From RUG563 sp964423675 (GTDB lineage Bacteria; Bacillota; Clostridia; Christensenellales; Aristaeellaceae): a stretch of 23,863 bases of DNA. Where the stretch lies: the NCBI GenBank assembly GCA_964423675.1, contig CAYRFP010000034.1, positions 1 through 23,863 of the forward strand, written 5' to 3'. A program made the position numbers and the translations under genes. Under the pieces are notes generated by a model. It was not told the origin of the DNA. It worked only from the letters and a program-made list of their open reading frames with translations, and did no database searches. This document shows positions 1-6,255 of the stretch, one piece after another (the first letter of the stretch is position 1; each line of letters opens with the position of its first letter).

Positions 1-1
1 T

Positions 2-77
2 GCCTTGGTAGCTCAGCTGGTAGAGCATGTGACTGAAAATCACAGTGTCGGTGGTTCAACTCCGCCCCAAGGCACCA
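2..77 (+). tRNA. tRNA-Phe (anticodon GAA)
   Basis: This is a complete cloverleaf of 76 nt with an encoded CCA end. The acceptor arm pairs 2-8 with 67-73. The D arm is 11-14 with 23-26. The anticodon stem is 28-32 with 40-44, and its loop holds GAA at 35-37. The T stem is 50-54 with 62-66 and the T loop TTCAACT is standard. It is the first of three tightly spaced tRNA genes, and the cluster may begin before the window. Confidence 0.97.
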
Positions 78-81
78 TGAT

Positions 82-157
82 GCGGTAGTAGCTCAGTTGG
101 TAGAGCGCCACCTTGCCAAGGTGGAGGTCGCGAGTCCGAGCCTCGTCTACCGCTCCA
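82..157 (+). tRNA. tRNA-Gly (anticodon GCC), unusual T loop
   Basis: This is a 76-nt cloverleaf with encoded CCA, four bases after tRNA-Phe. The acceptor arm pairs 82-88 with 147-153 and the discriminator base is T154. The anticodon GCC is at 115-117 in a 5-bp stem. The D loop keeps the GG pair. The T stem 130-134/142-146 pairs with one G-T wobble. The T loop reads TCCGAGC, so position 55, which is T (pseudouridine in the RNA) in nearly all elongator tRNAs, is C here (base 136). All stems are intact, so it looks like a gene and not a remnant. Confidence 0.93.
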
Positions 158-164
158 TTTTTAA

Positions 165-239
165 GGCGTCATAGCCAAGTGGTAAGGCGAAGGTCTGCAA
201 AACCTTTATTCTCCAGTTCGAGTCTGGATGACGCCTCCA
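165..239 (+). tRNA. tRNA-Cys (anticodon GCA)
   Basis: This is a 75-nt cloverleaf with encoded CCA. The acceptor arm pairs 165-171 with 229-235, the discriminator is T236, and the anticodon GCA is at 197-199. The D arm is three base pairs (174-176/186-188) and the T loop TTCGAGT is standard. It is the last gene of the tRNA cluster and is followed at once by a terminator. Confidence 0.97.
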
Positions 240-241
240 GT

Positions 242-278
242 AAAGCCCTGAATGTATAGCATTGAGGGCTTTTGTTTT
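242..278 (+). terminator. terminator of the tRNA cluster
   Basis: AAAGCCCT (242-249) pairs with AGGGCTTT (265-272). Inside the loop, AATG (251-254) can pair with CATT (260-263). The hairpin is followed by a T-rich run, TTTTGTTTTATT. Between it and the next hairpin (279-418) I see no gene or clear signal. Confidence 0.85.
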
Positions 279-418
279 ATTCTTTTTCAGGTGGTGGTAT
301 CTCTGCGCCGCTCTGATTATTTCATTTTTTCTGGTTGTCGTAAGGCTTGAATTGGAAAATCCGTCCGGATATCGACTTCTGCGAGGTTTCTGAAAGGCGC
401 GGCTTTGTCATAAACAGC

Positions 419-453
419 AAAAGGGGATGCACCTGCATGCGCATCCCCTTTTT
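419..453 (-). terminator. terminator of the MerR-type gene (probably bidirectional)
   Basis: A perfect 12-bp stem pairs AAAAGGGGATGC (419-430) with GCATCCCCTTTT (441-452) around a 10-nt loop. It lies directly after the stop codon at 455-457 of the minus-strand gene. The A/T ends of the stem give a T run on both strands, so it could also stop plus-strand transcription. Confidence 0.85.
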
Positions 454-454
454 G

Positions 455-925
455 TCAGCAGTCTTTGCAGGACTGGAAATACTTTTGCGTTAAGCCTATA
501 ATCTGTTCCGCCGGTCCCTTCAAAATGATTCGGGGAACGCCGGTAGCGGAATCGAAGGCGAACTGCATGTCATGATACGAAGCGTTATTGGAGATTTCGT
601 AGCAGAAAAACTCAGCGGTTTCCTTTTCACTCGCGTCGGGCAGATCCAGACAGATGCAGATTTGCGCCGTTTTCTTGTGGTCGTCCAGCAGAAAATCATA
701 TACCACGCTGTTTTCCCGAGCCAGAATGCTGGGCCGAACGGAGGGATGATGCAGAAAGTGCTCCACCTGCTCAGGCGAAAAATGCCAAAGGCCGTTAATC
801 TTTTCCCCTTCCAGCAGCCCCAGATGCAGATAATTGCGCAGGGTGCGGTCGGTCAGGCCGGTAAAGAGTGTGAGATGGCGAAGGGTATAAAGCTCTCCTT
901 CGCTCGGAAGTGTTGCTTTGCTCAT
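455..925 (-). CDS. MerR-type helix-turn-helix protein, 156 aa
   Basis: This is a probable DNA-binding regulator. Residues about 12-60 read as a MerR-like winged HTH: YTLRHLTLFTG, then LTDRTLRNYLHLGLL, then a wing ending in WHFSPEQVEHFL. The remainder, about 70-156, has no motif I recognise and may be a ligand or dimer domain. I chose the ATG at 925 because AAAGGAG lies 8 nt upstream; an in-frame ATG at 979 would add 18 Lys-rich residues but has no good ribosome binding site. The gene has its own promoter (975-1004) and terminator, so it is a one-gene unit. MerR-type regulators often control their own promoter. The target and inducer cannot be told from the sequence. The HTH assignment is firm; assignment to true MerR is less so. 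Confidence 0.8.
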   Translation of the reverse strand: MSKATLPSEGELYTLRHLTLFTGLTDRTLRNYLHLGLLEGEKINGLWHFSPEQVEHFLHHPSVRPSILARENSVVYDFLLDDHKKTAQICICLDLPDASEKETAEFFCYEISNNASYHDMQFAFDSATGVPRIILKGPAEQIIGLTQKYFQSCKDC

Positions 926-974
926 GATCCAGACTCCTTTTGCTTTCTTTTTCGTGTCCTGCAGGAACGCCTTC

Positions 975-1004
975 ATCATAGCATGGGCGAACGGAGGAAA
1001 GCAA
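975..1004 (-). promoter_or_regulatory. sigma-A-type promoter of the MerR-type gene
   Basis: On the minus strand, TTGCTT (999-1004) and TATGAT (975-980) are 18 nt apart. A TG one base before the -10 makes it an extended -10 promoter. Transcription would start near 968, giving a leader of about 43 nt. No clear MerR-type dyad in the spacer was identified. Confidence 0.55.
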
Positions 1005-1039
1005 TTTGAAATTCCGCTGGTTTTTCATGGCCGGCGCGT

Positions 1040-1645
1040 TTATAGCCGGGATAGATAATCGATCCAGGCCGTCAGCGTATCGCGTTGAAAGCGCGTCAGG
1101 GCGTCGTGATACAAAACGTAGGCCTCCGGACAGGTACTTTCCATCCAGCGCAGAATTTTCTTGGGTCCGGCATAGCGATGCTGCGTCAAATTACAGAAAA
1201 TTTCCAGGCTGTCGATCAAGACCCAGTGCCAGCGGAAAAGCCCCTCCGCATCCTGCCGCTCCGTCCGGCGCAGCATTTTCTGGCACCATTGCGCTCCCTC
1301 TCGCGCCTCCTTCAGGGATTTGACGGGCAGGGAAGCAACGTATTGCCGGGCCTTTTCCTGAATACGCGCGCCCAGACCATCGGTATCCTGAAGGATTTTT
1401 CCATCGGCCAGCTGCACAAAATCTTCAGGGGTAAAATCGCCGTCAAAATGCGCAGCGGGATACACAAAAACATCCAGCGGAACGCCGGAAATACAGGCGG
1501 TGTCATGGCTTTCTATCGACGTTGGCGTAATAACCAGCGCGTCAAAATCGCTGTTTTCATGGTTGGTTCCGTCAGCGTAGGAGCCGTAGAGAATAATGCT
1601 GAGCGGATGATATTGCTGCTGAAGATAAGAGAGAATTTCGTTCAT
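1040..1645 (-). CDS. nucleotidyltransferase-domain protein, 201 aa
   Basis: The N-terminal half is a minimal nucleotidyltransferase of the polymerase-beta superfamily: LYGSYADGT (residues 19-27), the metal-binding pair D33-F-D35, and a likely third carboxylate D58 in LDVFVY. Known members transfer a nucleotide to an antibiotic, a protein or RNA. The C-terminal half (about 90-201) is helical and rich in Arg, Glu and Trp, like the partner domain of such enzymes. The substrate cannot be inferred. I chose ATG 1645 because AAGGA lies 11 nt upstream; an in-frame ATG at 1666 lacks a good site. It starts 31 nt after the recX stop and probably shares its transcript. No HEPN gene is adjacent, which argues against a simple MNT/HEPN toxin-antitoxin pair. 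Confidence 0.8.
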   Translation of the reverse strand: MNEILSYLQQQYHPLSIILYGSYADGTNHENSDFDALVITPTSIESHDTACISGVPLDVFVYPAAHFDGDFTPEDFVQLADGKILQDTDGLGARIQEKARQYVASLPVKSLKEAREGAQWCQKMLRRTERQDAEGLFRWHWVLIDSLEIFCNLTQHRYAGPKKILRWMESTCPEAYVLYHDALTRFQRDTLTAWIDYLSRL

Positions 1646-1676
1646 CGTCTTGCGGTTCCTTTCCATGCGCGGGGCT

Positions 1677-2288
1677 TCAGAGAATATCTTCCCTTTCTTC
1701 CTGCACAGCTTGAACAGCCTTTCGCGCCAGCGACCAGCTATATCCACGGCGCACCAGCGCCTGTGTGATTTTCATAGGCTCCTGCTTCCATTTTTTTGCC
1801 AGCTTTTGGGCCTGAGCGTGGGCCAGACGCAGTTCATCTTCTTCCTCGAACTGATCTAATGCCTGCTGCGCATCCTGGGCGGAAACGCCTTTCATCCGCA
1901 ACTCCTGCGCGATGCGGCCCCGGCCATAGCGTTTGGCCCGGCTGCCCACCCATTGCTCAGCAAACCGTTGATCGCTGACCAGATCATGCAGCGACAGCGT
2001 GGCCATCACCTGGGCAATTACGCTTTCCGGATAGTAGCTGCGCCGAAGCCGGGCTTGAATCTCGCCCTCGCTGCGTTCCCGCAGCGCTAGAAATTTTACG
2101 GCGACTTCCAAAGCGTGCGGATAACCCCGTTTTTCCACAAAAAGCCGGTATTCTCCGGGATCCAGTGGTTCCCCGCCCCGCACCCGTCTCTCTAAAAAAA
2201 CCGCTGAGGGAACCCGCAATTCCTCCCCAGACAGCATTCGAATCCGCGCCACGCCGTTTTTCCGCGTAACCTCCGTTACCTGATCCAT
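1677..2288 (-). CDS. recX: regulatory protein RecX, 203 aa
   Basis: RecX binds RecA and limits RecA filament growth on single-stranded DNA. The three-helix repeats typical of the family are visible: the stretch AVKFLALRERSEGEIQARL (about 62-80), then the segment around DLVSDQRFAEQWV (about 102-114) and the helix RYGRGRIAQELRMKGVS (about 119-135). The C-terminal third, EDELRLAHAQAQKLAKKW and on, is a further helical repeat, and the length fits long Firmicute RecX. GGGA lies 6 nt before the ATG. The gene is 18 nt behind the serine hydrolase gene and 31 nt before the nucleotidyltransferase gene, so all three are probably cotranscribed. recA itself is not in the window. Confidence 0.88.
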   Translation of the reverse strand: MDQVTEVTRKNGVARIRMLSGEELRVPSAVFLERRVRGGEPLDPGEYRLFVEKRGYPHALEVAVKFLALRERSEGEIQARLRRSYYPESVIAQVMATLSLHDLVSDQRFAEQWVGSRAKRYGRGRIAQELRMKGVSAQDAQQALDQFEEEDELRLAHAQAQKLAKKWKQEPMKITQALVRRGYSWSLARKAVQAVQEEREDIL

Positions 2289-2306
2289 CTGTTTTCCCTG
2301 CCTTGT

Positions 2307-3443
2307 TTATTTTGCCCAGCGGCTCCACAAAAGCTGAATCATGTCTGCATTCAGATCTGCCAGCACGCCGCGCCGCGCCAGGCTTGCGCCAGAGGTGAGC
2401 AGCACGAAGCCCCGGCCGATCGCCGGATCGAAGAACAGGGCGTGCACCGCGCCGTAAGCCATGCCCTGATGGCCATACAGCGGGTGTGGGGCCAAAGCGG
2501 AATCCCGCAGAATAAAGGTACCGATGCCCTGGGATAGATTCTTGGCTCTTTTGCCGAAGCTGGCCGTAGGCCGGCGCATTTCATCCAGACTCTTTTGCTC
2601 CAAAAAGCCGGGAACCATTCCCGCCGTTCCCAGCTTTACCAGATGGCCAGCGGACAGACACAGATTGCCATGAGCGATGGAATAATGGCGTTCCGCATCT
2701 ACGCCCCTTGCGGGCAAAGGCCGCTCCTGTCGCATGACGCCATCCAGCCTCGGCGCTTTTTGCGGGGGCAAAACCTGATAGGCGTCCGCCAGTGGCAGGA
2801 GAATGCTCTGGGGATAAAAGGACGCTTCTATATCCAGCGGACGGAATAATTCGTCCTGCATCAGCTGCTCAAAATCTGTTTGCATGGCAGCTTCCAAAAC
2901 CACCCCGGCTATGCCTGCCCCCAGATTGGAATACTCCCAAGCTTCTCCTGGAAGATGCTTGCAGAAGCTGTCTTGGGCCAGAATGGAGGAAAGGCTATCG
3001 CCCCGGGCAAGACCCGCAGCATATGCTTTTCCATCATGCAGCCCGGCGGTATGGGTCAGCAGCATGCGGAGGGTAATGGGCGTATCCGGCGCCTGGGGAT
3101 GGCGCAGGGAAAAGGGGAGGAAGCCGTTCACATCCGCATCCAGAGAAAGCCGTCCTTCCTGCTGCAGCTTCATAGCGCAAAGCGCCACAGCAAATTTGCT
3201 GACGGAAGCGATGCGATACAGCGTTTTGGCCGTGGTCTGCATGCCTCGGCGTGCGTTGCCAAAGGCCAGGCTGCCAGCCGCGCCGTTTGCATCAAACAAG
3301 CAAAGATTGGCCCCCACGCAGCGGTGGCGGCGGAGAATTTTCACGATTTCCTGCGAAAGCGCAGGGGATAAATCTGTTTCCGTCTGTTGTCCCTGCGGAG
3401 GAACAAGGGAAAGCAGCAGCCGATAAATGCCCCAATATCGCAT
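2307..3443 (-). CDS. serine hydrolase, beta-lactamase class C / PBP-like family, 378 aa
   Basis: This is a serine hydrolase of the class C beta-lactamase family, which includes D-aminopeptidases, esterases and beta-lactamase-like proteins. The catalytic SxxK is S80-V-S-K83, the second motif is Y171-S-N173, and H325-Q-G327 stands where class C beta-lactamases have KTG. LLTHTAGL (128-135) is typical of the family. HxG instead of KTG is common in the esterase and peptidase members, so a true beta-lactamase activity is unlikely. The N-terminus has a short hydrophobic stretch but no convincing signal peptide, so the location is uncertain. GGAG lies 8 nt before the ATG. It is probably the first gene of an operon with recX and the nucleotidyltransferase. 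I could not settle on a promoter in the 83-nt divergent gap. Confidence 0.88.
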   Translation of the reverse strand: MRYWGIYRLLLSLVPPQGQQTETDLSPALSQEIVKILRRHRCVGANLCLFDANGAAGSLAFGNARRGMQTTAKTLYRIASVSKFAVALCAMKLQQEGRLSLDADVNGFLPFSLRHPQAPDTPITLRMLLTHTAGLHDGKAYAAGLARGDSLSSILAQDSFCKHLPGEAWEYSNLGAGIAGVVLEAAMQTDFEQLMQDELFRPLDIEASFYPQSILLPLADAYQVLPPQKAPRLDGVMRQERPLPARGVDAERHYSIAHGNLCLSAGHLVKLGTAGMVPGFLEQKSLDEMRRPTASFGKRAKNLSQGIGTFILRDSALAPHPLYGHQGMAYGAVHALFFDPAIGRGFVLLTSGASLARRGVLADLNADMIQLLWSRWAK

Positions 3444-3526
3444 GAATCCTTCTCCTCTTTCTTAAATAAATATGCACAACCCTGGGTATGCTAAGAGCGT
3501 ATCAAATCAGCAAGGAGGGATAGCCC

Positions 3527-3736
3527 ATGCCTAACGGATGCGGATGCACCCTGACCAGCAAGGATCTGTCTCTAATCGAGGATCAGCTGACCCACATTGC
3601 CATGAGTTGCCGGGTGGCTACTAATTACGCCAATCAATTTCAGAACCCGCAGCTGAAAAACATGGCCGCCACAGTGGCGCAGCATCATCGCCAGCAGTTT
3701 GACGCGCTCAGCGCCTTTCTGAACGGCTGTCAGTGA
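3527..3736 (+). CDS. small spore-coat-like protein, 69 aa
   Basis: This is a small helical protein with a Cys-rich start (C5, C7) and further Cys at 28 and 68. Residues about 14-65 (DLSLIEDQLTHIAMS through QQFDALSAFL) resemble the first half of the Coat_F/ferritin-like helical fold. The gene directly behind it is a clear Coat_F protein, so a coat role is inferred. A strong AAGGAGGG lies 6 nt before the ATG. The gap to the next gene is 22 nt, so the two form an operon. I did not find a convincing sigma-E, sigma-K or sigma-G promoter in the upstream 83 nt. Confidence 0.75.
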   Translation: MPNGCGCTLTSKDLSLIEDQLTHIAMSCRVATNYANQFQNPQLKNMAATVAQHHRQQFDALSAFLNGCQ

Positions 3737-3758
3737 ACTTATAAGGAGGAAAAACGCC

Positions 3759-4085
3759 ATGAACCCGCAGAACCAGCCCTGGAACCAGAACGCTTATCAG
3801 CCCCAAGGCGCGTCGGGCGCGCAGCCTCTGAGCGATCAGGAATTGGCCTTTGATCTGCTGTATCAGGAAAAGGCGCTGATGACCAATATTGCTTCGGAGG
3901 TATTGGAAGCCAGCCAGCCGGGGATTCGTCAGGTGCTGAACGACACGTATATGCAGATGGGCCAGGATCAGCTGCAAATCTTCCAGCTGATGCAGCAATG
4001 CGGCTGGTACCAGACCAAGCCCGCCCAGCCCCAGGATGTGCAGACGGCGAAACAGAAATTTCAGCAAATGCGTAATACCCTGTAA
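3759..4085 (+). CDS. spore coat protein, CotF family, 108 aa
   Basis: This is a Coat_F-family protein. After a Gln/Asn/Pro-rich head (residues 1-24) comes the family core: LSDQELAFDLLYQEKALM (25-42), then a segment ending in VLEASQPGIRQVLNDTYMQM (48-67), then a helix leading to CGWYQTKPA (81-89). Members are spore coat components or helical proteins of the same fold in spore formers. AAGGAGG lies 9 nt before the ATG. It is the second gene of a two-gene operon ended by the hairpin at 4100-4125. The short length compared with B. subtilis CotF (about 160 aa) is usual for clostridial members. Confidence 0.88.
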   Translation: MNPQNQPWNQNAYQPQGASGAQPLSDQELAFDLLYQEKALMTNIASEVLEASQPGIRQVLNDTYMQMGQDQLQIFQLMQQCGWYQTKPAQPQDVQTAKQKFQQMRNTL

Positions 4086-4099
4086 CGGGAAAACGAATC

Positions 4100-4125
4100 A
4101 GGAGGACGAAACGTCCTCCTTTTTT
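4100..4125 (+). terminator. terminator of the coat gene pair
   Basis: AGGAGGACG (4100-4108) pairs perfectly with CGTCCTCCT (4112-4120) around a loop of three A, followed by six T. The T run overlaps the stop codon of the convergent lgt gene (4124-4126). On the minus strand the same hairpin lacks a clean T run, so it would stop lgt transcripts less well. Confidence 0.9.
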
Positions 4126-4867
4126 ATGCCCCTGCTTTTGCGCGTTTTTGCCGCACGGCCAGGACAATGCCGGCGGACAGCGCCAACAGCGCAGACAGCG
4201 CCTGCGATACCCGCACCGGCCCCAGCATTAGGCTATCCATCCGCAGCCCTTCAATCACCATCCGGCCCAGGCCATACCAGCATAAATACATCAGAAACAG
4301 GCTGCCGGGAGCCTTGGGCCGCTTGCGCAGCAGCCAGAGCAGAAGGAAACCGAGAAAATCCCAGCAGGATTCGTAAAAGAAAGTGGCCAAATGCCAGGCA
4401 CCGTCAACGTATACCGCCACGGGAAAAAAATGCCAGTCTGGGTTTGCAACCGGGCTTCCGTAGGCTTCGCCGTTAAAAAAGTTTCCCCAGCGGCCAATGG
4501 CCTGCGCCAGAATCAGGGCAGGCGCTATCATATCGGCCAGCAGCGCAAAAGATAGCTTTCGCCTCCGGGCGAAGAAAAAAGCAGCCAGCGCTCCGCCGAC
4601 TACGCCTCCGTAAATCGCCAGGCCGCCTTCCCAAAGCTTCAGAATTTGCAGCGGATTCTGGCTATATAGATCCCAACGGAAGGCCACATAATACAGCCGT
4701 GCGCCCACAACGCCGGCGGGCACCAGCCGCAGCGCCAGATCAACCACTGTATCCCTGGGTAGCCCCAGCCGCTTTTCTTCTTTGCTGCATAGAAACAGCG
4801 CCGTAGCAATGGCCAGGGAAATCAGCAGCCCGTAAATAGGCACAAAGCCGAACAGCAAGCGATTCAT
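4124..4867 (-). CDS. lgt: prolipoprotein diacylglyceryl transferase, 247 aa
   Basis: Lgt moves the diacylglyceryl group from phosphatidylglycerol to the lipobox Cys of prolipoproteins, the first step of lipoprotein maturation, in the cytoplasmic membrane. The Lgt signature is clear: AIGRWGNFFNGEAYG (123-137), with R126, N129 and E134 matching the essential Arg-Asn-Glu set. GARLYYV (55-61) and YGLGRMVIEGLR (198-209) are also family motifs. Y86 in LAIYGG takes the place of E. coli His103, a substitution I recall from other Firmicute Lgt. About seven membrane segments are expected. GAGG lies 10 nt before the ATG. The gap to the aldo/keto reductase upstream is 79 nt and holds a strong hairpin, so cotranscription is uncertain. 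Confidence 0.96.
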   Translation of the reverse strand: MNRLLFGFVPIYGLLISLAIATALFLCSKEEKRLGLPRDTVVDLALRLVPAGVVGARLYYVAFRWDLYSQNPLQILKLWEGGLAIYGGVVGGALAAFFFARRRKLSFALLADMIAPALILAQAIGRWGNFFNGEAYGSPVANPDWHFFPVAVYVDGAWHLATFFYESCWDFLGFLLLWLLRKRPKAPGSLFLMYLCWYGLGRMVIEGLRMDSLMLGPVRVSQALSALLALSAGIVLAVRQKRAKAGA

Positions 4868-4905
4868 GATGATTGAACCTCAAAGAGAATTTCGAAGCCG
4901 CAAAG

Positions 4906-4935
4906 CGGATGCGGGGAATACGCTTCCCGCATCCG
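4906..4935 (-). repeat. strong inverted repeat between the aldo/keto reductase and lgt
   Basis: The arms are 4906-4918 and 4924-4935, 12 bp with a single bulged base and a 5-nt loop. Neither side has a clean T run: TTTT follows on the plus strand and CTTTG on the minus strand. It may be a weak terminator or an mRNA-end stabiliser in front of lgt. It is certain as a structure and unclear as a function. Confidence 0.6.
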
Positions 4936-4946
4936 GCCGTTTTGCG

Positions 4947-6092
4947 TCACGGCTTCTCCCGGTATTCCCGGTCAATGGTTTGCAGCCAATGCGCAATGGG
5001 CAGATGCTGTGGACAAAGCGATTCGCATCGGCCGCAGGAAAGGCATTTTCCGCCGTCCCGGCTTTCCTTTTCCATGTTTTCATAGGCGCGGAGGAACCGT
5101 TGGTGATCATTGAACATTTTGCTTTCGTTGTACGCCCGGAACACATTGGGAATGCTCACTCCGCCGGGGCAGGGGATACAATATTCGCAGCCGGTGCAGC
5201 CCACGGGCATGCGGGAAAGATATGCCTGCTTCAACTGGCGGATCAGCTGCTTTTCTTCCTCTGTCAGGCTGTCTGGCCGCAGAGAATTGAAAATGCGCAG
5301 GTTGTCGTCCATCTGTTCCATGGTGTTGATGCCGCTGAGGATCGTGGCCACCTCCGGGAAATTGGCCACATAAGCAAAAGCCCACTCCACGGCACTGCGC
5401 TGCTTTTGGTTTGCTTCCATCAGCGCCCGCACATTATCCGGCGGATTGGCCAGCGCCCCGCCCCGCAGTGGCTCCATAACCACGATGGGAACGCCCATCC
5501 GTCCCGCTGCATGCAGCCCTTCCTCGGTCGCCTGACGATCGTCATCCAGATAATTAAACTGGATCTGCGCCATGCCCCATTGATCAAAATCCTGAAGAGT
5601 TTCTAAAAAAGCCGCCTGATCGTCATGGAAGGAAAAGCCGGTATGACGGATGCGGCCGTCCCGCAGCGCCTGGCGCAGAAAATCCTGATAATGCAACGCC
5701 TGCATCTGATGCAGCCGATCACGGTTGACAGCATGGAGAATATAAAAATCCACATAGGGCACGTCCAGCTTTTTCAGCTGCTCATCCAGCAGCCGGTTCA
5801 TGTCCTTTTCTTCCTTTACCAGCCAAAGGGGAAGCTTCGTGGTCAGCGTCACCTTTTCCCGGTAGCCGTTTTTCAGCGCCAGCCCGGTCACGATTTCGCT
5901 TTCTCCGTTATGATAGCCGTACGCAGTATCCACATACGAAATGCCCTGATCGATGCCGTGGCGCACCAGCGCAATAGCTGCTTCCCGATCGATCGTCTTT
6001 TGCCCGTTTTCCTCGCGGGTGGGCAGCCGCATCATGCCCATTCCCAATCGGGATACTGAAAAACCATGACTGCCAAAGGGAACGTATTGCAT
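4947..6092 (-). CDS. aldo/keto reductase with C-terminal 4Fe-4S ferredoxin domain, 381 aa
   Basis: The N-terminal part (about 1-285) is an aldo/keto reductase barrel with the catalytic tetrad D55, Y60, K86 and H120 in DTAYGYHNGESE, TTKLPLW and DFYILH. The C-terminal part carries two Cys clusters: C299, C302, C305, C308 in CTGCEYCIPCP, and C350, C353, C356, C360 in CLSCGRCESLC. These fit two 4Fe-4S clusters of ferredoxin type. Such fused reductases are common in anaerobes; the substrate and the direction of electron flow are not known. AAGGAGG lies 7 nt before the ATG, and the promoter at 6135-6163 is close to consensus. Confidence 0.92.
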   Translation of the reverse strand: MQYVPFGSHGFSVSRLGMGMMRLPTREENGQKTIDREAAIALVRHGIDQGISYVDTAYGYHNGESEIVTGLALKNGYREKVTLTTKLPLWLVKEEKDMNRLLDEQLKKLDVPYVDFYILHAVNRDRLHQMQALHYQDFLRQALRDGRIRHTGFSFHDDQAAFLETLQDFDQWGMAQIQFNYLDDDRQATEEGLHAAGRMGVPIVVMEPLRGGALANPPDNVRALMEANQKQRSAVEWAFAYVANFPEVATILSGINTMEQMDDNLRIFNSLRPDSLTEEEKQLIRQLKQAYLSRMPVGCTGCEYCIPCPGGVSIPNVFRAYNESKMFNDHQRFLRAYENMEKESRDGGKCLSCGRCESLCPQHLPIAHWLQTIDREYREKP

Positions 6093-6134
6093 ATCCTTTC
6101 CTCCTTTTTGATTGCACAGAATCCTATCCTGTTC

Positions 6135-6163
6135 AGTATAAACAAAAAAGGAGGGTTTGTAAA
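6135..6163 (-). promoter_or_regulatory. sigma-A-type promoter of the aldo/keto reductase gene
   Basis: On the minus strand, TTTACA (6158-6163) and TATACT (6135-6140) are exactly 17 nt apart. The expected start near 6128 leaves a leader of about 36 nt. The TATACT box is one base from consensus and TTTACA is also one base away, so this is one of the best promoters in the window. Confidence 0.8.
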
Positions 6164-6190
6164 GTTTTCCACAGCAAAAGACAAAAAATA

Positions 6191-6228
6191 CACAAAAACA
6201 GGCCGTTGATAAAATTTCAACGGCCTGT
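6191..6228 (-). terminator. terminator of typA
   Basis: A perfect 12-bp stem (6198-6209 with 6217-6228, loop of 7 nt) starts 27 nt past the typA stop codon. On the minus strand it is followed by TTTTTGTGTATTTTTTG, a good T run. It separates typA from the aldo/keto reductase promoter. Confidence 0.9.
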
Positions 6229-6255
6229 ATGCGTTTTTTGGAAGCTTCTGTATGA

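Noticed and set aside
2..239. Integration site of a mobile element at the tRNA cluster
   Set aside because: No integrase, no repeat of a tRNA 3' end and no foreign genes are found downstream.
1040..1645. A MNT/HEPN toxin-antitoxin system around the nucleotidyltransferase
   Set aside because: No HEPN-type gene is adjacent; the neighbours are recX and a MerR-type gene.
2307..3443. A class C beta-lactamase resistance gene
   Set aside because: The third motif is HQG and not KTG, there is no clear signal peptide, and the gene sits in an ordinary operon with recX.
3444..3526. Sporulation promoter for the coat gene pair
   Set aside because: Partial matches such as TATGCT at 3487-3492 lack a partner box at proper spacing.
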